Of a stretch of DNA of 44,776 nucleotides, positions 1-8,862 are shown piece after piece. Positions within the stretch are counted from its first letter, which is position 1. Each line of letters starts with the position of its first letter. The stretch comes from an uncultured archaeon. Lineage in GTDB: Archaea; Halobacteriota; Methanosarcinia; Methanosarcinales; Methanoperedenaceae. The translations under genes and the position numbers were made by a program. The DNA lies in the NCBI GenBank assembly GCA_902384525.1, contig CABMCA010000067.1:1-44776 (forward strand). The letters run 5' to 3'. The notes under the pieces were generated by a model. That model was given only the letters and a program-made list of their open reading frames with translations. It made no database searches and had not been told where the DNA came from.

Positions 1-226
1 GTACAGCTTCGTAATATTCGCTCCCTACATGCATTAAAATTGCATCTCCATGCATATAAGAAACATCTTCCATAACTTGATCTATTTTTTCTTTTGTAGA
101 GAATTGCATACCCCATTCATTTACAACTATCATCCTTTTAAAAGAAAGCTCTTGGGTTGCACCTGCTACATTTATTGATGCAAACATTAATGATATTAAT
201 AGTATTATATTAATAATAGGCCTCAT
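1..226 (-). CDS. Secreted protein, N-terminal fragment (cut by window edge)
   Basis: The reading frame opens with an ATG at 226 and runs off the left edge, so only about 75 residues are visible. The N-terminus (MRPIINIILLISLMFAS) is a typical signal peptide or membrane anchor, ending near an Ala-Gly-Ala stretch. The next part, with NEWGMQFST and MHGDAILMHVGSEYYEA, vaguely resembles the start of TIM-barrel glycoside-hydrolase-like domains, but this is too short to assign. It would be exported. It points the same way as the large glycan operon but is separated from it by the transposase remnant. Function unknown. Confidence 0.6.
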   Translation of the reverse strand, partial: MRPIINIILLISLMFASINVAGATQELSFKRMIVVNEWGMQFSTKEKIDQVMEDVSYMHGDAILMHVGSEYYEAV

Positions 227-369
227 TAAAAATCACATCCTATGTGAAAATTTCTTGACGCATTCTCTTTCTGTTCCACCCAAAAAATCAGTTGTATTGT
301 AGTCATCAATCTTCGAGTCTAATCAATACATATTAAATATTTTGACGGTTTTTATGGTTTTTTGAGTTT

Positions 370-741
370 TAGACCGCATTTATAGCATATTGCTGAGATT
401 TCCGTAAATTGTAAATACAATCCCAGCTTATTATTTGATGTGAGTGTCTGGGGTTGTTTAAGATGGTTAAAATTCTAAAAGGAGAGTCATTTCTGCCAAA
501 CTATACTGCAAGAGAATTGACCGAGTTATACCATAAAGAAGAAGATCCAAAAGCAAAAGTAAGGCTTCTCGCGGCGATCTTGCGTAAGGAAGGCAAAACT
601 TTTAACGAAATAGGCTCTTCCTTAAAATATCCACTAACAACTGTTCGTGATTGGCTTATTCGCCATTGGTTCAAATGACCCTCATATAAATTGTGATTCA
701 CATGAAACTATGGATAAAAATAGACTGTCAATAACGGTCTA
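370..741 (+). mobile_element. IS630/Tc1-mariner-like remnant or MITE with imperfect terminal inverted repeats
   Basis: A 372-base stretch begins TAGACCG at 370 and ends CGGTCTA at 741. After the terminal TA, the two ends read inward as gaccgcatttatagcatatt and gaccgttattgacagtctat, agreeing at about 14 of 20 positions with one gap. Inside lies a short ORF resembling the N-terminal helix-turn-helix of IS630-type transposases. IS630/Tc1-mariner elements insert at TA dinucleotides, which fits both ends. The transposase body is missing, so this would be an internally deleted, non-autonomous copy. The repeat match is weak and the call is tentative. Confidence 0.4.
463..678 (+). pseudogene. IS630-like transposase N-terminal HTH fragment
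   Basis: About 71 residues with a homeodomain-like helix-turn-helix: TARELTELYHKEEDPKAKVR, LLAAILRKEGKTFNEIG and YPLTTVRDWLIR match the pattern of the N-terminal DNA-binding domain of archaeal IS630 transposases. The DDE catalytic domain is absent and the frame stops right after the HTH, so it is most likely a relic rather than a regulator. The ATG at 463 is preferred over an in-frame TTG at 454. No Shine-Dalgarno sequence is evident. A co-opted small DNA-binding protein is possible but unsupported. Confidence 0.5.
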
Positions 742-744
742 GAT

Positions 745-2400
745 TTAAGGTTTAATATATTTTCCAGTCTGGATTATATCTCTTGGCATATTTGAAGAGA
801 AGAGCTGCAAGTTCCTGATCAACTTATTTTCGTCTTCAAAAATAGCATAGAATGATACAGTATCGCCAGCAGTAACAACGTTATTTTGTATTTTCCACTC
901 ACCGACCTTGGTCCAATTTTGAGGAATACCTCCATATTTGTCATACCATTGGTCATAAACTAACGCAATCTTTACTTCTTTTCGGTTAGCTAATTCACTT
1001 ATTGCTTTAGTATCATAACTTTCTCCCATTTTTGCCTTTGCTACCTCCAGACTTCCCAGTCCTTCTAAATCTAATAGTCTGACCTCGCCAAAATAATCAA
1101 TTGCACCAATGTCATTAGCGGCTATATATTCTCCAATATAATAATTTTTGAGAAACAAACCCATCTGATACTGCTGCTCATAAATATTATTTGTTGCTTG
1201 CGGAGTAATCACCAGAGATGTAAGTCCTCGTTGTGCGAGTGGAAGACTAATTATAAGGATAACTAATATAATCAAAAATTTCTTTAGTGGTAAACTCTTA
1301 TTAAAAATGACGGATAACCTTTCAGGAAAATATTCATGCAAATTTATACCAACTACAACTATTCCAAGAGCTATGAGATATGCTTCATATCTGAAAAACC
1401 AACCAGTACGAGCAAAAATCATATGTAAGAGAGTTGTCACGATGAAAATAACAAGCATAATTGTAGTCTCTTTCCAAAAGTAGTTATGCTTTTTATATTG
1501 AATAATCAAAAGAACTAACGCCACAGCAACGAGTACATAAATATGAGGAGTTTTTATAATTTGCCCAACAGAATGGATTAAAAACCTGGTTATACCAGGA
1601 TACAATAATACATTACTTTTAAGGAGAACAGAATTTGGCAAGAAATACCACCCTTTTGAAATTGAGATAATTCCGTATATCGCTAACGGCATGATCCCAA
1701 TTATTAATAAAAAAAAAGAATATAACCATTCTTTTTTAATAATCAATAGAATACTCACAACAAGAATCAGAAACAGTCCTTCATATCGTGTGGCAGTTAT
1801 GAAAAATGCTAATATTAGAAGAATTGAATATTCTAAAAAAGCAGGTTTTTTCTTTGAAAGTATAATAACTGAAGAATAAACAAAGAAAATTGTAAGAAGT
1901 ATCTGCAGTGTATGTTCCATGCCGCTGAATATAAGTGCAGGCAAAGGTGTGAAAAATATTACTGATAATAAGATTATGAAGCTCCAAAAAGAATTCAACT
2001 TATATCTTCTGAGAATAATAAATATCAAAACAATGGTAAGCGTTGCAAATATTATATTCAATATGAACGGAGTAACTTCATTCACCCCCGTTATGAAGTA
2101 AATAACTGATATTAATAATGTATAAAGTAATGATGAGGAAGATGAGGAAAAACCATATTTAGTAACGCCCCAAACTCCATTTTGGGCAAGGTTTTTTGCA
2201 ATAGCCATATGAATATAAGCATCATCAATAGCATAAACGATATGTCCTTGATTTTTTTTGACAGATATGACCAAAAGTATTGCTACAATTATCCAGAGTA
2301 TAACTATCGATGTTATTAAAGACAATTGTTGCTTAATAAAATTCCCAATACTTGGAACATTCTTCAGGGAGGATATCCATCTTTTATCTAATATTTGCAC
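745..2400 (-). CDS. GT-C-like multi-pass membrane glycosyltransferase (DDAY motif)
   Basis: 551 residues with roughly a dozen membrane helices and a soluble C-terminal part (about residues 420-551). Just after the first helix it carries AIDDAYIHMAIAKNLAQNG (DD at 59-60), the acidic first-loop motif of GT-C enzymes such as the AftB and protein-mannosyltransferase families, which use polyprenyl-phosphate sugars on the outer face of the membrane. It is the last gene of the 18-gene minus-strand glycan run, 30 bases after its neighbour. The start is a GTG, chosen because AAGGTGAT lies five bases upstream. Donor and acceptor cannot be read from the sequence. Confidence 0.75.
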   Translation of the reverse strand: MQILDKRWISSLKNVPSIGNFIKQQLSLITSIVILWIIVAILLVISVKKNQGHIVYAIDDAYIHMAIAKNLAQNGVWGVTKYGFSSSSSSLLYTLLISVIYFITGVNEVTPFILNIIFATLTIVLIFIILRRYKLNSFWSFIILLSVIFFTPLPALIFSGMEHTLQILLTIFFVYSSVIILSKKKPAFLEYSILLILAFFITATRYEGLFLILVVSILLIIKKEWLYSFFLLIIGIMPLAIYGIISISKGWYFLPNSVLLKSNVLLYPGITRFLIHSVGQIIKTPHIYVLVAVALVLLIIQYKKHNYFWKETTIMLVIFIVTTLLHMIFARTGWFFRYEAYLIALGIVVVGINLHEYFPERLSVIFNKSLPLKKFLIILVILIISLPLAQRGLTSLVITPQATNNIYEQQYQMGLFLKNYYIGEYIAANDIGAIDYFGEVRLLDLEGLGSLEVAKAKMGESYDTKAISELANRKEVKIALVYDQWYDKYGGIPQNWTKVGEWKIQNNVVTAGDTVSFYAIFEDENKLIRNLQLFSSNMPRDIIQTGKYIKP

Positions 2401-2405
2401 TAAGC

Positions 2406-2413
2406 ATCACCTT
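2406..2413 (-). promoter_or_regulatory. Strong ribosome binding site setting a GTG start
   Basis: On the minus strand the sequence reads AAGGTGAT, a near-perfect anti-16S complement, five bases before the GTG at 2398-2400. It supports the GTG as the true start of the DDAY-motif GT-C protein. Confidence 0.65.
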
Positions 2414-2430
2414 TTTAACTCCTTGGTCTG

Positions 2431-3942
2431 TTAAATATTTTTTAAATACCAAATAGTATTTTTTCCATTATCATATAGCTTACCCGACTTACCATCAAAC
2501 GTAATTGAAAATCCGGTAGCATATCTTTCATCTCTTATATAATAATATATATCAAACCTATTAAAAATGACCTCCTTCCAACTACCATAATAACCCTGAT
2601 CTCTCAATTTATACCAGAGCCAGTCAGTCATTCCTTTTGGATTTTCAATCTGATAAGGACCTTCGGAATAGAATAAGGTCGAAAATGGTGATCGATTCGA
2701 AATATTAAAACTCCATAAGTTCCCCTGAATAAGAGTCGCAATATTATTTTCAGTAATCAAATTAGCCCCTGAATATGCGAGCATTCTCCTGCTTACAAGA
2801 AATTCGTCGGTCATCATCATTTCTGTAGTGTATGATTTCGTCCAGAGTGCAGCATTAACGATACTGTCTTCTGCATAAAATGGAGTGGCTGAATTCTCAT
2901 AATCTGCATTGGTTCTACCAAACTGATAGAATTCAGCAACACCAACAGAAAGTGAAAAAAATAGTATTATTAATAGAATAATATGTTTCTTGGTTCTTGA
3001 GATCTTAATCAGATTCATAATACCATAACTTGCCAATAATGCTTCAAAAGGTATCATGAAATATTTGGAATACAATACAACTGACATTATGGGTGTTAAA
3101 AATAATAAAGCCAGAATTAAAAAATTTTCTTCGAAAGTTCTATTTTTCTTAAACAAAAGATAGACGAATCCTCCAATTGTGAAAACGATCAAGACCCCTG
3201 TATATCTTACAAAAGAGAGAATTAGATTAAATAATGAGAAATGTTTCACGGATAACTGAATTAAAAAAATTATGAATAATATTAATAATATAATCCCTCC
3301 ATACAAATTTGATGACTTTACTTGAACCTTGCTAATTACCAGAGCAATACAAAAACCTAAAATAATTGGACCTGTTAGATAAACCAGATTGTGCGTTGCT
3401 AAAAGTAATATCCAAAAAACAACAGCCATTATACCATATTTTATAGAAAAGCGAGATTTGATTAAAAAATAGATGAATAAAGGCAGCAAAACTAAGAACA
3501 TTCCTCTTCCTGAGGCACTCCATGTCGTAAAAACCAATATTCCTGGTGCAGTTGAATAAATAAATGCTGTAATGAATTTAAAAAATTTATCGTCTTTTAT
3601 TGCTCCTGCCATAAAATATGCAGTAAATGAACTGAAAACCCCTAACAACAGCAGAGCAACCCAGATTGCATTCTCCATTACTAGAGACAGGACCTGTGAT
3701 ATTCCAGATAAATAAAAAGGCAGAGCACTTGCTTCAGAATGTGGATATAAACCTATCATTGAAAGGGGATTGAGCCACCATTTTGCATGACCATAAGTTG
3801 ATAATGAATCTGCAATAAAGTGCAGCAGGAATGAATCGTGACCAATCTCATGTGGCGTTATTGGAATTCGTATAATCACATTAAGCAGGATCAAGCAGAT
3901 CCACAGAAAAGTCCAGGTACGTTTTGAAAAATTGGTTTCCAT
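2431..3942 (-). CDS. GT-C-like multi-pass membrane protein
   Basis: 503 residues with many membrane helices and a C-terminal extracytoplasmic part (about 350-503). After the first helix it has PHEIGHDSFLLHFIADSL (H35-D36), resembling the acidic loop-1 motif of GT-C glycosyltransferases or oligosaccharyltransferase-like proteins, followed by WWLNPLSMIGLYPHS. No WWDYG signature of AglB/STT3 is present, so it is not the N-glycan oligosaccharyltransferase. It starts four bases after the GT2 gene and has AGGA upstream of its ATG. A role in lipid-linked sugar transfer or polymerisation is inferred from architecture and context. Confidence 0.65.
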   Translation of the reverse strand: METNFSKRTWTFLWICLILLNVIIRIPITPHEIGHDSFLLHFIADSLSTYGHAKWWLNPLSMIGLYPHSEASALPFYLSGISQVLSLVMENAIWVALLLLGVFSSFTAYFMAGAIKDDKFFKFITAFIYSTAPGILVFTTWSASGRGMFLVLLPLFIYFLIKSRFSIKYGIMAVVFWILLLATHNLVYLTGPIILGFCIALVISKVQVKSSNLYGGIILLILFIIFLIQLSVKHFSLFNLILSFVRYTGVLIVFTIGGFVYLLFKKNRTFEENFLILALLFLTPIMSVVLYSKYFMIPFEALLASYGIMNLIKISRTKKHIILLIILFFSLSVGVAEFYQFGRTNADYENSATPFYAEDSIVNAALWTKSYTTEMMMTDEFLVSRRMLAYSGANLITENNIATLIQGNLWSFNISNRSPFSTLFYSEGPYQIENPKGMTDWLWYKLRDQGYYGSWKEVIFNRFDIYYYIRDERYATGFSITFDGKSGKLYDNGKNTIWYLKNI

Positions 3943-3946
3943 TTAA

Positions 3947-4840
3947 TCAGGTCCTTCCATACTTATTATTAAAATAATATTGGAAAATTTCGTTTATTAT
4001 ATGCCAATAATAATATTTTCTGATTTGCTCATCATTTGTTCTTTCTTTTCTTCTTATCCAACTGTTGAAGTACCCAAATAAAAATTCAATCCCCAAATAA
4101 TGTGGTCTTTTATGAGAGTATATTATTCCCTTTCCAACCGCAACAAATGGATTAAGATACAAGTAATATGCAGTTGTGCCTTTTAAATAATACCCCCTTT
4201 TTAATCCTTCCACACTACCGGTTTCTCTTGAATGTATTATTTTTATTTCATTGAATCTTTTTACTTTCCACCCATTTAGTATTGCTTTTACTCTCATTAC
4301 GCTCTCCCACGCATGAGAAATTGGAACTCCACCCAATACTTCAATGCACTCCTTCCTGCACATCATTTCACCACCCGAAATAGTGTCATGTCGAAATTTA
4401 GTATCCTGTAATTTACCCCTAACGTTTTGATACTGGATTTCACCGCTTGCAATGCCTAAATGCTCATCTTTTTGAAATTCAATAATAAGTTTTTCAAAAA
4501 ATTCTTTATCTTGTATAACCATATCAGCATCAAGAAAAACAATATAATCGTAGATGATGTTGTGTTCTTTACAAAAATTTTTCGCAAAATCAAAACATGT
4601 TTTAATCACTTCAGATATATGAATTGTTAAATCTCTAGGCCCTACTTTTAGGCAAACGCTTTCCACCCATTTATATTTGTTTTTCGTATCCTGGATTATC
4701 TCTGGTGTTTTATCTGTGCTTCCATCATCAACAAAAGTCCATAATTCTGGAATAATCGACTGCTTGGCTAAGGACTCTATGAGGTTCGGTAAATCCTTTT
4801 CTTCATTTTTGCATGGGGTGATAATTATATATCTATTCAT
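3947..4840 (-). CDS. Family 2 glycosyltransferase (GT-A fold)
   Basis: Soluble glycosyltransferase of about 297 residues. The N-terminal IIITPCKNEEKDLPNLIESL, the nucleotide-binding VDDGSTD and the metal-binding DAD in FLDADMV are the standard GT2 signature. It would transfer a sugar from a nucleotide-sugar donor on the cytoplasmic side. Three codons upstream another ATG (4849) is possible; 4840 is favoured because MNRYIIITPCKN is where family members usually begin. It overlaps the upstream DUF354 gene, which implies translational coupling. The sugar is unknown. Confidence 0.9.
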   Translation of the reverse strand: MNRYIIITPCKNEEKDLPNLIESLAKQSIIPELWTFVDDGSTDKTPEIIQDTKNKYKWVESVCLKVGPRDLTIHISEVIKTCFDFAKNFCKEHNIIYDYIVFLDADMVIQDKEFFEKLIIEFQKDEHLGIASGEIQYQNVRGKLQDTKFRHDTISGGEMMCRKECIEVLGGVPISHAWESVMRVKAILNGWKVKRFNEIKIIHSRETGSVEGLKRGYYLKGTTAYYLYLNPFVAVGKGIIYSHKRPHYLGIEFLFGYFNSWIRRKERTNDEQIRKYYYWHIINEIFQYYFNNKYGRT

Positions 4841-5891
4841 GATAACCATTCAATAATTTGGAATTATTTATATTTTCAATATAATCAATTAAAAATTTAT
4901 TTACATCGATAGTATCTTCGAATAACTTTTGCCTCTTCAACTTCCAATTTTGTTTTGCCCTATCATTTTGTATTAAATCCAGAGCTCTTTCCAGAGCCAT
5001 AACAGTTTCAGAGTACGAATACATCAATCCGTACTTATTTTCCAATTCCTCAAAGTTGCCTAAAATACCTGCAAGTGAAGATAAATAAATTGATGGTGTT
5101 CCCAATATTCCAGCCTCTGCAGCCATCGTGCCCCCTTCTCCCAAATACAACGATGCATAATATAAAATATCATGCATTTTTACTGGCGAAATTTCTAATT
5201 CATATTTTTTAAATTCATTTGGAAGTGTGCTTTCTGATGTGATAAATACCCTCGCATATTTTTTAAGTTCTTCTATTCCTTTTTTTATCTCCTCCAAGTT
5301 CATACCTCTTTGTCCAACATCATGATGTGCATGCCATGAAACGAACCTGATAATAACATATTTATCATTTCTGCTGATACCCAGATCATCTAAAACTAAA
5401 ATATTTGGCTCAAAATTACCAGGATGCAGATAAGCAAGTTCGAAGAATCCTTTAAAACGCACATGTTTTTTGCCCAAATCATCTTTATAGCAATTAGGTG
5501 TTATTATTGCATCTGCAAAAGGTAACACAAATCTATGAAGTTTTTTGGCAATTTCTGTGTCTTCACAAACGATAAATGGTTTATTTAGAAGGGCGCTGAT
5601 ATGTGCAAAATGAGGTTCAGCTTGTCCTATGAAAATATCCGGTTTGAATTCGTTAGCAATCTTTAGAGTACGATATTCCCATATCGGCAAATTTAAAATT
5701 TTCATTAGCATTGTGGGCTGATTTTTTCCTATTAGTTCATATGGAATATTAAATTGCTCCAAAAGATATGTCGTAATTTCTTTTTCTACAGCGATTACTT
5801 TAAATTCATGGCCTTTAGCTTCCAATAACTTAATAATATTCTTGAACATGTATACATGCTTTGGGTGCGAGATTCCAACTAATATTTTCAT
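4833..5891 (-). CDS. DUF354 family glycosyltransferase-like protein
   Basis: 352 residues of the DUF354 family, which has the GT-B fold of glycosyltransferases and UDP-GlcNAc epimerase-like proteins. The start MKILVGISHPKHVYMFKNII, the FIGQAEPHFAHISALLNKPF segment and the glycine-rich LYLGEGGTMAAEAGILGTPS near the C-terminus (the donor-binding region in GT-B proteins) support this. Archaeal and bacterial DUF354 genes usually sit in surface polysaccharide clusters, as here. GAGG lies seven bases before the ATG. Activity as a transferase versus an epimerase cannot be decided. Confidence 0.85.
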   Translation of the reverse strand: MKILVGISHPKHVYMFKNIIKLLEAKGHEFKVIAVEKEITTYLLEQFNIPYELIGKNQPTMLMKILNLPIWEYRTLKIANEFKPDIFIGQAEPHFAHISALLNKPFIVCEDTEIAKKLHRFVLPFADAIITPNCYKDDLGKKHVRFKGFFELAYLHPGNFEPNILVLDDLGISRNDKYVIIRFVSWHAHHDVGQRGMNLEEIKKGIEELKKYARVFITSESTLPNEFKKYELEISPVKMHDILYYASLYLGEGGTMAAEAGILGTPSIYLSSLAGILGNFEELENKYGLMYSYSETVMALERALDLIQNDRAKQNWKLKRQKLFEDTIDVNKFLIDYIENINNSKLLNGYHE

Positions 5892-6589
5892 TAAGTTGCC
5901 TCTGATGGTAACAAGATGGTATCTCTTAAATAGTTTTTAATTTCATTATTAACATCTTCAAATGGCTTCGAGGAATCAAACATAATGTAACCAGATTTTC
6001 TGGCTAGTTTCAAATATTCTTCTCTTTCACATGAAAGTTGTTCCGCAGTGTATAATATATGATCTTTTCTATCATTTATCGTTTTCAGAGATCTTTGTAT
6101 TGGAATGTCGAGTACTATACTGATATCAGTTCTTATGTTCTGCCAGATAGGACGAAGCCATTCTGCATGATAATCTAAAGCCTTGGATTTGATAAGTGAT
6201 GCGCAGATGAACCTATCGAAAATAATCACATCATAGTTTTCGTATTTTCGCTTGCTTAAATAATACATCAAAATATTATCGAGCATGGCGATCAATGGCT
6301 TGACTATAGCTGGAAAAGAATATCGTGGTGGAGCGTAGGGTCTCAAAGACTCTTTCTTCCTACCTATGTCCACATATTTTCCAAATCGTTTTTTTATCTT
6401 ATCTGCAAATATCCAATTATGAAATGGAATAATCATGCATTTAACACCGTTTTCATTAAGCCATGAATTAATTTTTTCTGCGTTTGTTGATTTTCCTGCG
6501 CCATCTATGCCAAGAAATGCAATTGTGATACATTTCTTAGATATTTTCTTTTTAATGCCTTTTGGTTTTTGATTTCTTATAAGCATCAT
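5891..6589 (-). CDS. Thymidylate-kinase-like P-loop kinase
   Basis: 232 residues with a Walker A GIDGAGKST at 27-35 and the DR[YF] motif of thymidylate kinases as DRF at 125-127, plus an Arg-rich lid region near 155-180 (RSLKTINDRKDH). It has a basic 20-residue N-terminal extension before the P-loop. The overlap with DUF354 by one base and the two-base gap to the HPr-kinase-like gene tie it to the glycan operon. Tmk homologues in polysaccharide loci are thought to phosphorylate something other than dTMP, perhaps a sugar or lipid intermediate. That is inference; a true dTMP kinase elsewhere in the genome would support it. Confidence 0.75.
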   Translation of the reverse strand: MMLIRNQKPKGIKKKISKKCITIAFLGIDGAGKSTNAEKINSWLNENGVKCMIIPFHNWIFADKIKKRFGKYVDIGRKKESLRPYAPPRYSFPAIVKPLIAMLDNILMYYLSKRKYENYDVIIFDRFICASLIKSKALDYHAEWLRPIWQNIRTDISIVLDIPIQRSLKTINDRKDHILYTAEQLSCEREEYLKLARKSGYIMFDSSKPFEDVNNEIKNYLRDTILLPSEAT

Positions 6590-6591
6590 AG

Positions 6592-7668
6592 TTAGTAGTC
6601 CACTGATTTTACATAATTCTGAATATCATTGAATACATTGTTATCATACTCTTTAGGCAGTTCTATTTCATAAATCGGTATTTCTTCTAACATTACTTTT
6701 AAATTTTTTTTCATATTTTCCCAATGTGTAGATATTAAACTATTTGGGAAAATAAATGAATAAACAAGCATGTACTCAAGAAATCGATTCATAGAAATAC
6801 CCATAAGATTCGGCATATAAGCATGATTCATTTCTATTTTATTATTTATGACTAGCCTGTCAATAGCTTTTTGCAAGTCAGTTTCTCTTATTGTTAATCG
6901 TTCTCTCTCAGATTGCCTGCTAATAAAAAACAATGCGCATAATTTAGACATCTCAGCAACATTCACATCAGTACGATCTAAGTGGTAATAATTGTTGAAG
7001 TTATATTTTATTAAATTAATCTTATCTAAAATATTTCTTTTTTTTTCTGTTTGCAAAAATTTGCACCTGTATCCAAAAGAAACCAAACCAACAGGATAAC
7101 TCAAAACATTCTTACCATGAAGTATTACTCTTTCATCTCCCATGAAATCAAATCCTGCTTTTCGAGTGAAATCCATAGCAAGCGTGGTCTTGAAGGCTCC
7201 CCCCATGCCAGATAACAGAAATGCTTTTTTATCTTTACTGAGCCCCGCTGAATGTAATAAAAAATATCCTTTTTTTGACAATTTATAATCAATCAATGGA
7301 CTAATAAAAAGATTATGCGCTCCCAAAATAGGTAGCAGCCCAAGAATTCCTGGCACCTTAATATCGAAATTCATTACTGTATCCCCAGATTCAAACCCTA
7401 AAATTTCAAGTTCCCATTTTGTCTTATCTATCGAATCCTTGCAGTAAAAATAATTTTCTTTAATGTAATATTTATTATCTAATATATAACAATCTTCATT
7501 TGAAGGTTTAAATTTACCAATGTTAAGTATAATATCCGGTTTATCGATACTATCTACTTCGAAAAATCGATGTTCAACATTTAGATAATCGATCAAGTTA
7601 AATTTCTTATTTAAAATAATTTGAAATTTTAATACATTATGGATATTATAACTTAGAATTTGCTTCAT
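6592..7668 (-). CDS. HPr-kinase-like P-loop protein
   Basis: About 358 residues. Near the middle lies LLHSAGLSKDKKAFLLSGMG followed by GAFKTTLAMDF, the arrangement of the HprK-related kinase fold (PEP-carboxykinase-like P-loop), and then FDFMGDERVIL, matching the acidic position after the P-loop. The Walker A is unusual: Phe replaces the Gly that normally precedes Lys (G-M-G-G-A-F-K-T-T). The family also occurs in peptide-modification and exopolysaccharide loci, with unknown substrates. The ATG at 7668 is preferred over a TTG nine bases upstream because AAGGA precedes it. It overlaps the ATP-grasp gene. Confidence 0.65.
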   Translation of the reverse strand: MKQILSYNIHNVLKFQIILNKKFNLIDYLNVEHRFFEVDSIDKPDIILNIGKFKPSNEDCYILDNKYYIKENYFYCKDSIDKTKWELEILGFESGDTVMNFDIKVPGILGLLPILGAHNLFISPLIDYKLSKKGYFLLHSAGLSKDKKAFLLSGMGGAFKTTLAMDFTRKAGFDFMGDERVILHGKNVLSYPVGLVSFGYRCKFLQTEKKRNILDKINLIKYNFNNYYHLDRTDVNVAEMSKLCALFFISRQSERERLTIRETDLQKAIDRLVINNKIEMNHAYMPNLMGISMNRFLEYMLVYSFIFPNSLISTHWENMKKNLKVMLEEIPIYEIELPKEYDNNVFNDIQNYVKSVDY

Positions 7669-7673
7669 TATAT

Positions 7674-8861
7674 TCAATCCTTTCTGTTTATTTTACCTAT
7701 ACCATAATGTAAATCGTTATTCTTTATTAATTCTTTTATACCTTTATATAAAAAAGTGAACCCAGGAAGTAAATCATCATAAGCTACTTCATCACACTCA
7801 GTTCTGTTAATAAATTCCTTAAGTACGAAAGCAGGTTTTTTTGTTTTCCTAAAAATCGCAAACAAAGCCCTCATATCACTCATTAAAAGCCTTGTTTTTA
7901 CTCCTAACTTATAATTAAGAACACGATCTACATCCCCTTCCATAGCCATTTTATATAAAAGATAGGGAAAATCAACACCAGATGCTACAGCCTGGTTTAC
8001 AGAGCCCCAGAATCTGGGATTTACTTCTAAAAGAACAGGTTTCTTTGTCCGTTTGTCCATCTTAAACTCTACCATTGCTAAACCATTCCAATCAACATGT
8101 TCTAATAATTTCTTTGCGATTTTTTCCATTTCTGGAGACCTTACACTTTCTCTTAGCGTGCTGCCTCCTCCTGAAACAGGGTATTCTCTCAAACGCTTGT
8201 GCGTAAATAGTGCTCTTAGATCCCCTTGATTAAACAAAACAGAAACACCATACCCATCACCCGGAATATATTCTTGAACGAGTGGATAATAGGAAGCATC
8301 TTTAATAGAAAATTTTTGTATTACTTGCTTATAACCTGAGATAAACTCATCCTCTGAATGTGCATATTGAACCCCTATACTGCTTGTAGAATCTTTTATC
8401 TTAATTACTACTGGATATTCAATTACTTTTGCAATATTTCTAATTTCATTAGTATTTTTAATAACGTAAGTTTTAGGTATTGGTAAATTTATTTCTTCTG
8501 CAACTTTCATCAATTCTTCTTTGTTATGCAATCTTATCATTTTAGAATAATCGGCAAATGGAACTTTTGTATGCGGTTCGAGTTTATATTTATACTTGGA
8601 AACCAATAGTGTTTCCACACTATTTATTGGCATGACCACGTCAATCTTACTGTTTATAACATATTTTTCTAATGTGTTTATAAATCCAAATGGTGATTTT
8701 AATGGAGAAGGATATAAAAAATGATTTATTGAATATCTAGAAAAAAATGCAGCAGAAAGTCTTTCACTACCAGTAGTTACGACCTCAATTTTCTTTCTGC
8801 CCAGGCTTCTGGTGACAACTAATGCTTTAGCACTGTCTGCATTTGTTATTATAACACTCAT
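7674..8861 (-). CDS. ATP-grasp carboxylate-amine/thiol ligase
   Basis: 395 residues. A Rossmann-like N-terminal domain (SVIITNADSAKALVVTRSLG) is followed by the ATP-grasp core: VVIKIKDSTSSIGVQYA for the nucleotide loop, VQEYIPGDGYGVSVLF, and LLEVNPRFWGSV with the metal-binding Glu and Asn. Such enzymes join a carboxylate to an amine through an acyl-phosphate. In this cluster it could attach an amino acid to a sugar acid or peptide. It has GAGGTAAA before its ATG, one base after the PHP gene. The substrate is unknown. Confidence 0.85.
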   Translation of the reverse strand: MSVIITNADSAKALVVTRSLGRKKIEVVTTGSERLSAAFFSRYSINHFLYPSPLKSPFGFINTLEKYVINSKIDVVMPINSVETLLVSKYKYKLEPHTKVPFADYSKMIRLHNKEELMKVAEEINLPIPKTYVIKNTNEIRNIAKVIEYPVVIKIKDSTSSIGVQYAHSEDEFISGYKQVIQKFSIKDASYYPLVQEYIPGDGYGVSVLFNQGDLRALFTHKRLREYPVSGGGSTLRESVRSPEMEKIAKKLLEHVDWNGLAMVEFKMDKRTKKPVLLEVNPRFWGSVNQAVASGVDFPYLLYKMAMEGDVDRVLNYKLGVKTRLLMSDMRALFAIFRKTKKPAFVLKEFINRTECDEVAYDDLLPGFTFLYKGIKELIKNNDLHYGIGKINRKD

Positions 8862-8862
8862 T

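Noticed and set aside
2431-3942. GT-C-like protein as the oligosaccharyltransferase AglB
   Set aside because: The WWDYG catalytic signature is absent.
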